Shown here: positions 22,301 to 31,100 of the stretch, in pieces
Numbering within the stretch: the stretch's first letter is position 1
How the letters are laid out: each line of letters begins with the position of its first letter
Source of the DNA: Dipteris shenzhenensis
Taxonomy: Eukaryota > Polypodiophyta > Polypodiopsida > Gleicheniales
NCBI GenBank assembly: GCA_047967505.1
Contig: CM106540.1
Reading direction: 5' to 3' (one strand)
Length of the DNA stretch: 64,000 nt
Made by a program: the position numbers and the translations under genes
The notes under the pieces: generated by a model
What the model saw: only the letters and a program-made list of their open reading frames with translations
The model's database searches: none
What the model was told of the DNA's origin: nothing

Positions 22301-25300
22301 TGTCATAGGCTTTCTCAAAGTCCAAGAGTAGAACTGCCAGCCTATGCCTGCTCTGCATAGCCCACTCTGTGGCTTCCCAAAAGGAAAAGATATTATCAAA
22401 TATGCTCCTGCCATGCACAAAGCCTGTCTGAGTATCATGGATGAGGTCTGGAAGAAGGGGCTGCAATCAGATGCTGATCGCCTTGGCAAGGATTTTGTAT
22501 AGAGTGTCCAAAAGAGTGATGGGTCTCCAATGGGATACAAAATTCATGTGGCCACCTTTCCGGATAAGGTGTATGAGTCCCTCGGTCAGTGAGTCAGGCA
22601 TCTCAGCCGAGTCCCAAATGCCCTGTAGGGCTGAAGTAATATGATCACCTGTCATATCCCAAAAGGCTGTAAAAAACGATTATAAAAAACGATGGAGTAA
22701 GACCATCGGAACCAGGGCACTTGCCCTTACGAGATGGCTGAGATAGAAATCAGATTATTTTTATACCTGAAGCCATGTTTGGAGATGGCTGAGATAGAAA
22801 TCAGATTATTTTTATACCTGGAACATATAAAACTTCCACGCAATGTCAGTCAATGTGTGAAAGAGATTTTTGCAAGAAGTGATGTGCTTTGAAGCACCAA
22901 TATCAAAGTACCAGTCTGAGGCAGAATCTGAGGCTGCAAAAGCTGAAGCATGCAGAGTAGGATTATAATGACGCTCCACAATAAATGCCCACTCATCATG
23001 AGCAAGATGGGCTGCCTCTGCATTTGTCACATTAGCAGCAGCTGGAGTATTTGTGACAACAAGACCTTGCTGTCTTGGCTGTTCCTGCTTCTCTTCTCAT
23101 AAGCAATATGCTTCCAGCACTCAAAGATGTCATGGGTTTCCTGCAATAATTGCAGCGTTTCTTCTTCTTCCCATCAGCAGGAGAGGAAGAGGATGAGGTA
23201 CCAAATGTAGGTTTGGGTTCGCTATAATTTTTGCAAATGTGACCAAATCTGCTACAATTTCTTGCTAATGTCACTAAAAAACCCCCAATTTCATATCAAA
23301 GCACCCAAATGTCACTGCTATTTAGGCAAATATGACAAAATAACCTGCAATCTGCCAACAATAGATCCAAAATCCCCAACGTCGGAGTTGAAATGAAGTC
23401 AAAATCGGGCAAATATTGCAAAAGCCCCAAAATGTGACCAAAAGGAGCAAAGGTCACTACAAAATCTGCAAATGTGACACAAAAGCCCCAATTTCTAGAG
23501 CAAAATCACCTCAATGTCACTGCAATGTATGCAAATGTGACATAAAAGAGGATGAAAAGCTTCAAATCCAACTGTACCAGGCCGATCTGAGTTAAGAGGG
23601 AGCAAATCCTAGCAAAATGGTGCTAAAGCAGGTTGGAACAGTTGGAGGAAGGCTTGGAAGACTGAAAAGAGTCTAGATCTGAGCGAAAAACTTCAAAGAA
23701 CAGCCCAAAAATGCTCTCAATCAACTTCTGACAAGTCGTACAGATTCCTGGCACTGCCGCGCATGTGTCCATACAAGTCCGTACAGCCGCAGAGACAAAA
23801 AAATTTCAGCCGAAATGGTGCAGGACAGGGTCGTTTGTATGCGGGTAGCTTATAAATTTTGAAAAACATTGAAATCGGACTTCAAAAACTCAAAAAACAG
23901 CCGCTGGACTGTTTTTCTACTTTAAAAAAAAGGTTTCCGGCGATGAAATGAGGCATCGGACTGAGCTAGAGAAAAACGGCAGGTAGGAGCAATGGGAGAG
24001 CACGAGGGGAGGCAAGTAGGAGCAAGAGAACCTACTCTAATACCACTGTTGGGTGCGGGAAGCAATGGAATGGGACTAGAGTGCAAGGGAGCAAACAACA
24101 AGCTGAAAATACATGAAGTACTTGCAAATGGATAATGAGAAAGTACAAAGGGTGGCCTATATGGCCCCAAATTCAATCATATGGTTAACCAATGAAGTCA
24201 ACCTAACGGTTGATTAAGTCCCAAGACTAGCCTACAAGGCCATACCAGGGCTAAGTGCTAACAAGGACACTGTCTCTGGTGAAGCATAGTTTTTATTGGC
24301 CTAAGATGCGGCAATTTGTTCAAAACTACGTCGTAAGTTGCCGAGTTTGTCAAGTGACCAAGGTTGAACGCCTTCGGAGTGTGGGTTTATTTAGCCATTG
24401 CAAATTCCTAGTAATAAATGGGAAAGTATTTCCATGGATTTTATCATGGGTTTGCTAAGAACGTGCAAGGGTCAATGATGCTATATGGGTTACAGTAGAC
24501 CGTTTGACAAAGCTGGCTAGATACTTACCTTTTCGATCAACCGTTACAGCAGGTCAATTAGCTCAGCAGTTTGTTGACCAACTCTTTCGTCTGTATGGGT
24601 TGCCTGCTGACATAGTCAGTGACAGGGATTCTAAGCTTATGAATGAATTCTGGACACTTGTCTTTGACAAGTTGGATGCCACTCTTAGTTTGAGTTGGAT
24701 GCCACTCTTAGTTTGAGTTCCTCTGAACATGCACAGTCTAATGGCCAAACAAAAGTCATCAAACCAAGTTTTGGAAGATATGGTTCTCGCATATGTTTCC
24801 AAGAGACAGTCTTCATGGGAAGAATATTTACCCATGATTGAATTTGCTTATAATAGCGCAAAGAATTCAAGTACAGGTTTCAATCCTTTTATGCTTATGT
24901 ATAGATTTCAACCTAAGTCACTGGTAATGGTCGGATTCAAGGGAATAAAAAATGATGCTGCTAAATCATTCTTGCAAGATATGCAAGAAATGTTGCAATT
25001 TGCGAAGGAGTCTATTAGAAATTCCCAAGATTAAGACAGATTCTATTCTAATAGACATCGTTCCTCGCCGAGAGCATTTTTTGAAGGAATGATGGTATTT
25101 TTATGAGGTCCCAAGGAATCTAAGAGCCTAAGTACTCGAAAAGTTAAGAAGTCATCCCCTAGATACTATGGTCCATTTCCAATTAAAAGAAGAATTGGAC
25201 CAGTTGTATATGGACTGGAACTGTCTCCTAATGTAAGAGTTCATCCAGTTTTCCATGTCAGTAGACTAAAAAATGTACTGGGTGCCGAGGATCAGTCGGT

Positions 25301-27377
25301 AACTACTCAAGAACTTATAGAGGTTAAAGATTTATACCACATGAACTTGAAAGTATTCTTGGATTTCATGAGTGTCAAGTCAAAAATAGGATGATCACTG
25401 AATACAAGATAAAGAGGAAGGATCGTGTTGAGGTTGATTCTACATGGGAGACATTGACGAGCCTTCAAAGAGTATATCCGAACTTCCTTATGAACTCAGA
25501 GTGAGTTCTTAGAGGAGGGGAAGTATGTCATGTGCATAGACCATGTATCAAACGTGTCCTTAGGCGCACAAGACTAGCTCAGGAAGCCTGGGGAGGCTTG
25601 GAGTTAGGCAGGCAATTCTCAAGTTGAGTTTCAAGGGCATAGATGGATTAAGGATTCATATCAGGGTTTCTGGTATTTTTAGTTGCATTGGGCTCGAACC
25701 ATATATAAGGAGCCCACGGATTCAATTTTTAGTGTGCAAGTCAAAGCAAGCTTAGCTCTGCCTTGCCGGTTTGGATCCCGGATAGTGTTGCGGACCTGCA
25801 CTTGCTTCCTAGAGTAGCCCAAGACCCAGCAAATTATCCAAGGTCCATGGGCATCACCTGGTGCTATGGGACGCCAAGCTGTTTGGGAGATGTGCCAACA
25901 GCTCAGTTGGTGGCTCAGAGGGGATGTCCCAATATTTGAGTCCTTTCCTCACAGACGTCATGGTTGGGTGGTGAGCTAGCCTACAACCATCTATGTCGTT
26001 TCTATGGTCGCTTCTTTGTATTTGTTTGCAGGTCCAAAATTCCAGGAGTACTGGAGATTGTGTCACTTATGTACATAAAAGGCGGACAAATTGGGAAGAG
26101 TATCTTCCAATGTTAGTTTGTGGATGATATTTCAAAGCATTCAGCTATAGGGTGTAGTCCATGTCAGCCTAGACCTCGACCATCTATAAGTCTTGAAGCA
26201 AACATCAAATTTTTCCAAGACCCTTAAGACACAATTGCTGTAACTTCCCTTTTGTAAGCCTATTTGTGTCTGACCACATTCTTCCCAAGTAGAAGCTCAA
26301 AACATGGTTTATTAGCCCTGCTATGCATGGTATTGGTGGATGCTGCTAGTTTTGGCCTGAACTTTGGAGCTTACAAGTGTTAAAGCAGGTTTGAAATATA
26401 CTGAAGGTAGTAGCATATTTAACTTCACCAAAAAAGATAGATTGAAAGAAATGCAGCAAAGTAACACTTCCACTTTCTGGACTTGTTCAACATGGAAGAA
26501 TTGACCTCGGAATTTGGTTGATACAACAGCCATTAGGAGGACCTTCAACACTTGTAAGATAGTACTGCACATTACAGGCAACCATATTTTAATTTGACAA
26601 AGGAACACGATAAGGCAGTGAATAGCCACATTAAAAAGGCAAATGAAAATGACACACGGCAAGGTCTTCAAGAAAGACAGAGACCTGTCTGGAGCATTGT
26701 TATTAGCAGCAGCACACACCATGCTGAACAATTCTGTGACTACAGCACTAGTCCTACCACCTTCTAAACCAGCATCCCCCTCCAAATGTTCATATGAGAT
26801 TAATTTCTGCATCAACATAACCCACAGAATAAGCACAGTAACAGCTCACGTGTGTATGTTTCTTCTAATGAAATTAATTTTTTGCATCAACATAACCCAC
26901 AGAATGAGCACAGTAACCGTCCATGCTTCTTCAAACAGTAAGAAATCACATTTGCATGCCCTTAATCTTCATACATAACCGTGTTTTCTCCTTCGACATG
27001 ATTGCTAGCTGTCCGCATGCCACCAACTAAAGGTGTGTATAAAATCACTGCATAGAAATGCTCTGCCATTATAGTCTCTCATTCAATCTGCAACCTAGCC
27101 TCCTTACATGTAAGCAATCAAGAGCAGGTTCGACGAGTTTGGGCTGCTTTGTCTCGAATGCAAGCCGCAAGGGGAGCAAGACAAGCTCTGCTTCAGATCC
27201 TTCCAGTGTGTGCCCAGCTGTCGCGAGTGTTGCGGTTGTTGCAGCACCTGTGTTTAAGTTTGGTGCTGCATCAGCTGGACTTGTCACCATTGACTTGATT
27301 CTGTCACCCTCAATGGAGGACTGTGTGCTGTCAAACAAGCTTGAGTCACTGAATGAACTAACTTCCAATACCACCAA
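9891..27377 (-). CDS. BIG5: BIG5-like Sec7 ARF-GEF (DCB region), six exons; partial gene
   Basis: BIG proteins are large Sec7-domain exchange factors that activate ARF GTPases at the trans-Golgi/endosome; BIG5 is BEN1/MIN7 in Arabidopsis. Reading leftwards the exons are 27377-27108, 26806-26685, 26564-26506, 10596-10539, 10354-10267 and 10073-9891. They total 780 nt (260 codons), with matching phases at every junction and no stops. Recognisable blocks are [100 protein letters not shown] and [15 protein letters not shown]. All belong to the N-terminal DCB region. The Sec7 domain and the first exon are not in view. The 15.9-kb intron 26505-10597 is packed with transposons. Whether it still splices is unknown. 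Confidence 0.8.
10267..10354 (-). CDS. BIG5: BIG5-like exon e
   Basis: 88 bp, acceptor GTTCAG, donor CTCAG|GTTACC. It encodes [18 protein letters not shown] and then [11 protein letters not shown], the most conserved block of the BIG DCB domain (compare the family pattern NQATxKAxLxQMxxIVFRRME). Confidence 0.88.
10539..10596 (-). CDS. BIG5: BIG5-like exon d, at the 3' edge of the giant intron
   Basis: 58 bp, acceptor GTGTGCAG, donor CTAG|GTATGT. It encodes (V)[18 protein letters not shown] and ends with two bases of a Ser codon completed by exon e. Confidence 0.85.
10597..11040. other. Unique intronic sequence next to BIG5 exon d
   Basis: AT-rich sequence without a supported gene. A short minus-strand string at 10770-10806 resembles exon c weakly (discussed among the rejected items). 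Confidence 0.4.
11047..11275 (+). pseudogene. Gypsy (chromovirus) integrase C-terminal fragment, G3
   Basis: Encodes [20 protein letters not shown] and [20 protein letters not shown], closely matching the end of the G1 integrase (28112-29176 minus). A small insertion near 11205-11240 shifts the frame. The RKIPTVLVA block is still readable, then the element stops. The rest of this copy is absent. Confidence 0.75.
11326..11536 (+). repeat. LTR of the copia C family, inverted relative to 24047-24263
   Basis: 211 bp starting TGTTAGCACTTAGCCCTGGT and ending CACCCAACA, preceded by a purine-rich tract (ATGGAGGGG). The reverse complement of 24047-24263 matches over its length. Its orientation is opposite to copia C, so it is not a simple 3' LTR of that element. 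Confidence 0.8.
11537..11929. other. Unassigned sequence left of copia C RNase H
   Basis: No gene recognised. It sits where the 3' end of copia C would be expected, but neither a minus-strand LTR nor a clear polypurine tract was found. Confidence 0.3.
11930..12555 (-). pseudogene. Copia C RNase H fragment
   Basis: The minus-strand frame 12503-12060 carries the copia RNase [52 protein letters not shown] and [17 protein letters not shown] stop near 12060 is followed by the domain's tail ([20 protein letters not shown]) at about 12020-11950. It continues rightwards into element X at 12556. Confidence 0.85.
12556..12643 (+). repeat. Element X 5' LTR, first piece
   Basis: Matches the first part of 17759-18090 up to GAGTCTTGTGT, after which LINE sequence intervenes. 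The LTR resumes at 14731 (GTGCCACGTGTCATCATGGG). Confidence 0.85.
12644..14730 (+). pseudogene. LINE G fragment: ORF1 tail and AP endonuclease, split by LINE E
   Basis: A LINE piece inside the X 5' LTR. An ORF2 start ([16 protein letters not shown], near 12760) leads into an AP-endonuclease domain at 12777-13333: [27 protein letters not shown] and [13 protein letters not shown]. At 13334 LINE E interrupts it, and the endonuclease resumes at about 14672 with [14 protein letters not shown]. It ends at or near 14730 where the LTR resumes. It catalysed target nicking in the intact element; here it is a fragment without RT. Confidence 0.75.
13334..14655 (+). mobile_element. LINE E: 5'-truncated LINE, C-terminal ORF2 with 16-bp duplication
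   Basis: Flanked by a perfect 16-bp direct repeat (AAACATATTTGAGCAC at 13318-13333 and 14656-14671), the target duplication of a LINE insertion, with a short A tail before the right copy. It carries an open frame of 425 codons (13348-14625). This is the ORF2 C-terminal region of the same broad family as LINE A's left part, ending with a zf-RVT-like finger ([19 protein letters not shown]). The RT catalytic part was never copied, as in typical 5'-truncated insertions. Confidence 0.85.
14731..14907 (+). repeat. Element X 5' LTR, second piece
   Basis: Aligns with the middle of 17759-18090: CATGGGACTTATCCCATA, then GCCTTTGTCATGTCTTCATT and the start of the CT-rich end. LINE F follows. Confidence 0.85.
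14908..16318 (+). pseudogene. LINE F: C-terminal part of a different LINE with finger domain
   Basis: The open frame 14932-15765 (the ATG at 14851 lies in LTR sequence) encodes a LINE ORF2 C-terminus ending in a CCHC finger ([19 protein letters not shown]) after [17 protein letters not shown]. This pattern differs from the zf-RVT of LINEs A-E, so it is another clade. A frame shift near 15745 continues the reading frame to about 16001. The 3' side holds a (GATTAT)n run at 16175-16208. The copy is 5'-truncated and sits in the CT-rich end of the X LTR. Exact ends are uncertain. Confidence 0.65.
16175..16208 (+). repeat. (GATTAT)n microsatellite in the LINE F 3' region
   Basis: About five hexamer units of ATGATT/GATTAT. 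LINEs of some clades end in short tandem repeats rather than poly(A), so this may be the LINE F tail or part of its 3' UTR. Confidence 0.8.
16319..16354 (+). repeat. (CT)n run, probable end of the X 5' LTR
   Basis: An uninterrupted CT repeat of about 36 bp followed by CCATGGTATCC. The 3' LTR of X has the same CT-rich end before CCACCATG, so this run probably marks the remains of the 5' LTR end. Confidence 0.7.
16355..17758 (+). other. Element X internal region, non-coding
   Basis: No gag-pol or other recognisable protein. A near-tandem 19-bp repeat (GGGCTTTTATGATTTG twice) lies at about 16970-17003. The region ends in the polypurine tract at 17749-17758. It resembles a large non-coding body of the LARD type. 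Confidence 0.65.
17759..18090 (+). repeat. Element X 3' LTR
   Basis: 332 bp starting TGTTGGAGATATCATAG and ending in a long CT-rich tract and TTTCTAACA, followed by the duplication TATTG. Confidence 0.9.
18096..20216 (-). pseudogene. Copia C integrase and reverse transcriptase remnant
   Basis: Read leftwards: GAG-pre-integrase ([18 protein letters not shown], near 20200), [11 protein letters not shown], integrase core ([32 protein letters not shown]), the linker and C-terminal part (19541-19167), then RT (19151-18297). The RT has KRAIGTN, an AFLXG region and DVDDMLTTG. Stops and frame changes are frequent. It ends at 18096 where element X was inserted. Confidence 0.85.
20217..22730 (-). pseudogene. 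LINE fragment lacking both ends, inside copia C
   Basis: Read leftwards: the RT begins near [15 protein letters not shown] (22725), then [35 protein letters not shown], the catalytic region [13 protein letters not shown] (near 22010), a 255-codon open stretch (22014-21247), and the C-terminal part with [18 protein letters not shown] and a zf-RVT ([13 protein letters not shown]). It ends inside the C-terminal domain without 3' UTR or A tail and abuts copia C GAG-pre-integrase. It is the same family as the left part of LINE A. Confidence 0.85.
22731..22820. repeat. 39-bp direct repeat at the LINE / copia C junction
   Basis: GAGATGGCTGAGATAGAAAT begins identical 39-bp copies at 22731-22769 and 22782-22820, separated by 12 bp. 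They lie exactly where the LINE fragment meets copia C protease sequence. Confidence 0.9.
22821..23274 (-). pseudogene. Copia C gag end and protease remnant
   Basis: The minus frame 23274-23032 holds the zinc knuckle region (CNYCRKP, then frame-shifted), and 23030-22812 holds the protease ([14 protein letters not shown], with I where S or T is usual before GA). The upstream gag is not readable. Confidence 0.75.
23275..24046 (-). promoter_or_regulatory. Copia C leader with primer-binding site and GTAC motifs
   Basis: The sequence next to the LTR reads TGGTATTAGAGTAGG on the minus strand (24045-24031), a variant of the initiator-Met tRNA primer site. The leader carries GTCGTACAG and GTCCGTACAG (23738 and 23781) and repeated AAAGCCCCAA blocks. 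The same kind of block (TTGGGGCTTTTG) occurs in the copia A leader near 1840-1940. No gag start is readable. Confidence 0.55.
24047..24263 (-). repeat. Copia C 5' LTR
   Basis: On the minus strand it starts TGTTAGCACTTAGCCCTGGT and ends CCGCACCCAACA. 217 bp. Gypsy G4 integrase sequence follows immediately at 24264. Confidence 0.9.
24264..25505 (+). pseudogene. Gypsy G4 integrase and C-terminal region
   Basis: Ty3/gypsy pol fragment: H2C2 zinc-binding end ([20 protein letters not shown]), core ([35 protein letters not shown]) and C-terminal part ([31 protein letters not shown]). The position of the catalytic Glu in the GQTE block reads GQTK. A 23-bp tandem duplication lies at 24673-24718. Several stops are present. 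The upstream protease and RT are absent because copia C abuts on the left. Confidence 0.85.
25526..26065 (+). repeat. Probable G4 3' LTR
   Basis: Follows a polypurine tract (AGAGGAGGGGAAG, 25511-25523), starts TGTCATGTGC and ends TTGTGTCA. It contains a TATA-like box (TATATAAGG near 25703). Gypsy G5 coding sequence begins directly after it, supporting the right boundary. No partner LTR is available for confirmation. Confidence 0.5.
26066..26232 (+). pseudogene. Gypsy G5 integrase fragment, target of G4
   Basis: Encodes [16 protein letters not shown] and, after a frame shift, [20 protein letters not shown] and [13 protein letters not shown], the region after the gypsy integrase core. It starts right at the G4 LTR end, so G4 probably inserted into this older gypsy copy. 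Confidence 0.7.
26233..26505. other. Unique intronic sequence next to BIG5 exon c
   Basis: No gene or repeat recognised. It forms the 5' part of the BIG5 giant intron. Confidence 0.5.
26506..26564 (-). CDS. BIG5: BIG5-like exon c, at the 5' edge of the giant intron
   Basis: 59 bp, acceptor TGTGCAG. It encodes [19 protein letters not shown] and ends with one base (G) of the next codon. The donor GTCAAT has GT but is weak. It joins in phase to exon d at 10596, giving R-V-H-G-E across 15.9 kb. Confidence 0.8.
26685..26806 (-). CDS. BIG5: BIG5-like exon b
   Basis: 122 bp, acceptor GATGCAG, donor ACAG|GTCTCT. It encodes [17 protein letters not shown] followed by [17 protein letters not shown] and ends in phase 2. 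The following intron is 120 bp. Confidence 0.85.
27108..27377 (-). CDS. BIG5: BIG5-like exon a (90 codons)
   Basis: Acceptor TGTAAG before 27377 and donor CAT|GTAAGG after 27108, phase 0 at both ends. It encodes a low-complexity Ala/Thr linker and then [20 protein letters not shown] and [11 protein letters not shown]. An in-frame TTG just upstream is not a start codon; the protein's true N-terminus must lie in an exon further right. Confidence 0.8.
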
Positions 27378-27596
27378 CTTACAATAAGCCAAAATTTCAT
27401 GCTATTATTTTGAATCTTGCATGAAACTACTTTTATTGAAATTTGCAGCAATAGAGTGGAACAACCACAGTGGATCTGAGAAATCTAAAATGAAATGAAT
27501 AAAAGTGCTCTTTGGAATCTTACTCTGTTCCCACCAAATAAACTCAAGAATTTCACAGCAACAATGACCCAAAAATTACTGCATAACAATCATCTT
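27378..27596. other. Intronic sequence upstream of BIG5 exon a
   Basis: AT-rich; it holds the acceptor of exon a. No gene seen. Confidence 0.5.
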
Positions 27597-28099
27597 TGCC
27601 AAAAGCGAGAGAGAAAGAGAGAAGTCAGGAAAGAAAGTTTATTAACGTGAAACGAATTTTTCTACTTATTACAGCAGATCACGGGAGTAGCACCACAGAA
27701 TATCCTCCCAGCCAAATCCTTGCTAGAGCACGAGAGCTCTCAGAGAAATCGAAATCATGTGAAGGTCCATTCTCCTTCTCTCACTAACTCCAGCAAGCCC
27801 CGTCTCCCTAGATGGATCTAGATGCCACATGTCATCATCATAGGGCCTTTCCTAATGCATCTTTTCACCCCTCTCATGGGATACTTTGATTTCCTTTGCC
27901 CCTAGGCACATTGATTGCATTAGGTCCTTGGCCTTAGACCCACCTAGTCTGGTGCTATCAGCCCTCACCTAGGACCTTGACATTAATTCCCTCCCGATCA
28001 TTTACATGAAGCGCAAACAAATATATTACAAACGTAGATCCTTAAGGGAAATGTCGACTGATTCTTCCGAGGTCATGCTACCTCGGCTAGAGCGTAACA
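27597..28099 (-). repeat. Probable G1 3' LTR
   Basis: On the minus strand it starts TGTTACGCTCTAGCCGAGG right after a purine tract (AGAGGGAAGGAA, 28111-28100). The far end is uncertain; GCTTTTGGCA at 27597 is a possible CA terminus. No 5' partner was found near 39-39.5 kb, so length is approximate. Confidence 0.5.
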
Positions 28100-28111
28100 T
28101 TCCTTCCCTCT

Positions 28112-31100
28112 TTAGACATCAGCGTCCTCAATGATAAAGTCTGGGAACACTCTCCGCAACGGGTATACGGATTCCCAGGTAGCTTCTGATAGAGGCAGAC
28201 CATGCCATGCAACCAACACCGTGGGTATCTTCCGATTGCGCACTTGCATTGTTCCTCGGTCCAAGATTCTTGTTGGTTTGCGCCTTGCATTATCCTCTAT
28301 CTCCTGAAACAAAACCACACCTTCGATTAGTGAGTCACCATTATGCAAAATTTTATTTAAACGAGAAACATGAAACACTGGGTGCACCTTGCAACCCTGT
28401 GGCAATTCTACTTTATAGGCTACCTTGCCTATTCTCTTTAGAATTAACCACGGCCCATAGTATCGAGGTGATAACTTAGCACACTCTCCTGAAGTTAACG
28501 ACTTCGAGTGCGAAGGAACTCTGAGAAAAACTTTTTCTCCTTCCTTAAATTCTCTTATAGACCGGTTTTCATCCGCATACGCCTTGGCTCTATCCATAGC
28601 CTGGTGGATATTAGCTCTCGCAAGTGCTAGCATCTCCCGCATCCGAACCACAAAGTTCGCAGCACTAGGCACTCTCTGAGGTATTCCAACTGTAGTTGGA
28701 TTTGCTGGTCTATAGCCATAATTCAATTCAAACGGACTAAACTCCGTAGAGGAATGTTTTCTATCATTGTAGGCAAACTCTAACAATGGCAACCACTTGT
28801 CCCATGTATGTTGCCTCAATGACACATATGCCCTCAGCATATCCTCTAAAATCTGGTTGACTCTCTCCGTCTGACCATCCGTTTCAGGATGATCCCCACT
28901 ACTCATTCCCAACTCAGTCCTTAGTGTCTCAAATACCGCTGTCCAAAAATAACCGGTAAATCTGACATCTCTGTCTGACACTATGAATCTAGGCAATCCA
29001 TGCAGACGAAATATATGTCTAATAAACAAATCCGACACTTGCGGGGCACTAACAGACTCTCTATGTAGAATAAAGTGAGCCATCTTGGTTAGACGATTAA
29101 CCACCAGAAGGATAGAATCATATCCACCTTGTGTCGTAGGCATCCCACAATAAAGTCCATGGAAATGCTCTCCCACTTACTTAGTGGTATCTCCAAGGGC
29201 TGTAAAAGTCCGGGTGGCTTCACCCGCTCGGCCTTGCTTACCTGACACGAAAAACACCGTGTCACATATTCATGAATATGCTTTTTCATCCTTAGCCAAA
29301 AGAAATCTCGCTTCACGAGATCATATGTCTTCTCGACTCCTGGGTGTCCCGCACATGGGCTATCATGGCACTGTCGAATGACTCTCTGCTTGAGATCATT
29401 CTGACTAGGTACTACAACCTTGCCATTTCTTTTTAGCATACCATCCCTTATGGTATATCTTGCATATGTTTGGCCTTTTCTGGATGCCAAGTCATCCTTT
29501 TCTTCCCCGGGTCTAAACACATGAGCTTTAGGCCATAAGCTCTAGACAAACTCGTCCACCTTTTGAGTTTCTCTAATCTCGGTCATTAGAGCACTCTTTA
29601 ATACCGTAAAACTCATATTGTGCATAATGCGAGACAACGCATGAGCAACCTTATTATCCTTCCCTCTTCGGTACCGAATCGTCAAATTAAACTCCTGCAT
29701 GAGCTCTGCCCACCTAGCTTGGCGGCCCCTCAAGTCAAGCTGTTTATAAAAATGTTTCAGAGTATCATGATCCACATCCACATAAAACTCTGAACCATAC
29801 AAATAATGCCTCCATGTTTTCAAAGCATGGATAACAGCATACAACTCCAATTCATGAGTTGGCCAATTTCGCTGAGAGGGAGAAAGCTTCTTGCTTTCGA
29901 AGGCTACTGGCCTTCCCTCTTGAAGGAGAACTGCTCCTACCGCAATGCCAAATGCATCGGTTTCCAGGAACAACGGTTTCTGGGGATCAACTACTTTTAA
30001 CACCGGTCCTGTGACCACAGCTTGTTTTATGGTGTTAAAACTTTCTTGTTGATTCTGTCCCCATATAAAAGGTACTTTATCTGAGGTCAGATCAGTCAAT
30101 GGCGATACTATTTCAGAATATCCTTTGATATGCCTTCTATAAAATTGGACAAATCCCAAGAATGATCGCAAAAGCGGTCAGACTCTGAGGGATTGGCCAA
30201 GTTAGTATCGCAGCCACTTTCTTTGGATCCATTTCTACCCCCTCTGGAGTAATTATGAATCCTAAATATTCAAGCCTAACCATACACAGTATAGTTTTCT
30301 TTTTATTTACATAAAGACTCGCTTTCCTCAAAGTACTGAACACTATTCTTAAGTGTTCACGATGCTCACTAATACTTTTACTGAACACTAGAATATCGTC
30401 AATTAAATGTACTACAAACTTTCCGATATACGGACGTAGTAAATCGTTCATAAGCATGACGAATGTAGCTGGAGCATTGGTAAGTCCGAAGGGCATTACC
30501 AAAAACTCATAATGACCAAACCTGCTTCTGAAAGTGGTCTTATGCACATCCTCAGCTCTAATCCGGATCTGATGGTAGCCACACTTGAGATCTATCTTGC
30601 TGAAAATCACGGCTCCATGTAATGCATCTAGCAAATCATCAATCCGAGCCATCGGATACCTGTGCTTAACAGTGATATTATTCAATGCTCTATAATCTAT
30701 ACAGAGGCGAAACATATCATCCTTTTTCTTCTTTAATATCACTGGCGAAGCAAAAGGTGAGAAACTTGGTTGAATCTGCCCCAACTTGAGGTATTCTTCC
30801 AGTTGCCTTCGCACCTCCACTACTTCGGTAAAACTCATTCGATAGGGAGGTCTATTTACAGGTTCTGCCCTCGGGATTAGTTCGATCTTATGCTGAACGT
30901 ACCGCTCTGGAGGTAACCCATAAGGTAACTCATCCCTAAAACATTCAGAGAACTCCTCTGCTATTAGATTAGCCAACTTGGCCATCTCACCACTTTGAAC
31001 AACATCAGTGCTAGCCGAAGAATCATCAACCGGCTCTACCGATGCCGTACAAAGGAATAGTACAAAGGAATAAGAACTCTTGTTGAGCTTTTCGGATTTC

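Larger units (their letters stand above)
11930..24263 (-). mobile_element. Copia C: decayed minus-strand Ty1/copia, split by later insertions
   Basis: A minus-strand copia element. Its 5' LTR is 24263-24047. A primer-binding-like site follows at 24046-24031 (reverse complement TGGTATTAGAGTAGG), then a leader of about 750 bp. Decayed gag and protease lie at 23274-22821, integrase and RT at 20216-18096, and RNase H at 12555 to about 11930. It is interrupted by a LINE fragment (20217-22730) and LTR element X (12556-18090, duplication TATTG). The RT catalytic motif reads DVDD rather than YVDD, and many frames are broken. No same-orientation 3' LTR is visible. Confidence 0.8.

Noticed and set aside
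27378-27392. A start at 27392 for the BIG5 exon a frame
   Set aside because: The codon is TTG, it lies upstream of a good splice acceptor, and BIG5 proteins have more N-terminal sequence. It is intron.
27600-27660. Shared GAAAGAAAGTTTATTAA blocks here, near 57340 and (inverted) near 63100 as one dispersed repeat family
   Set aside because: The shared stretch is short and purine-rich, and the flanks do not align, so homology cannot be claimed by eye.
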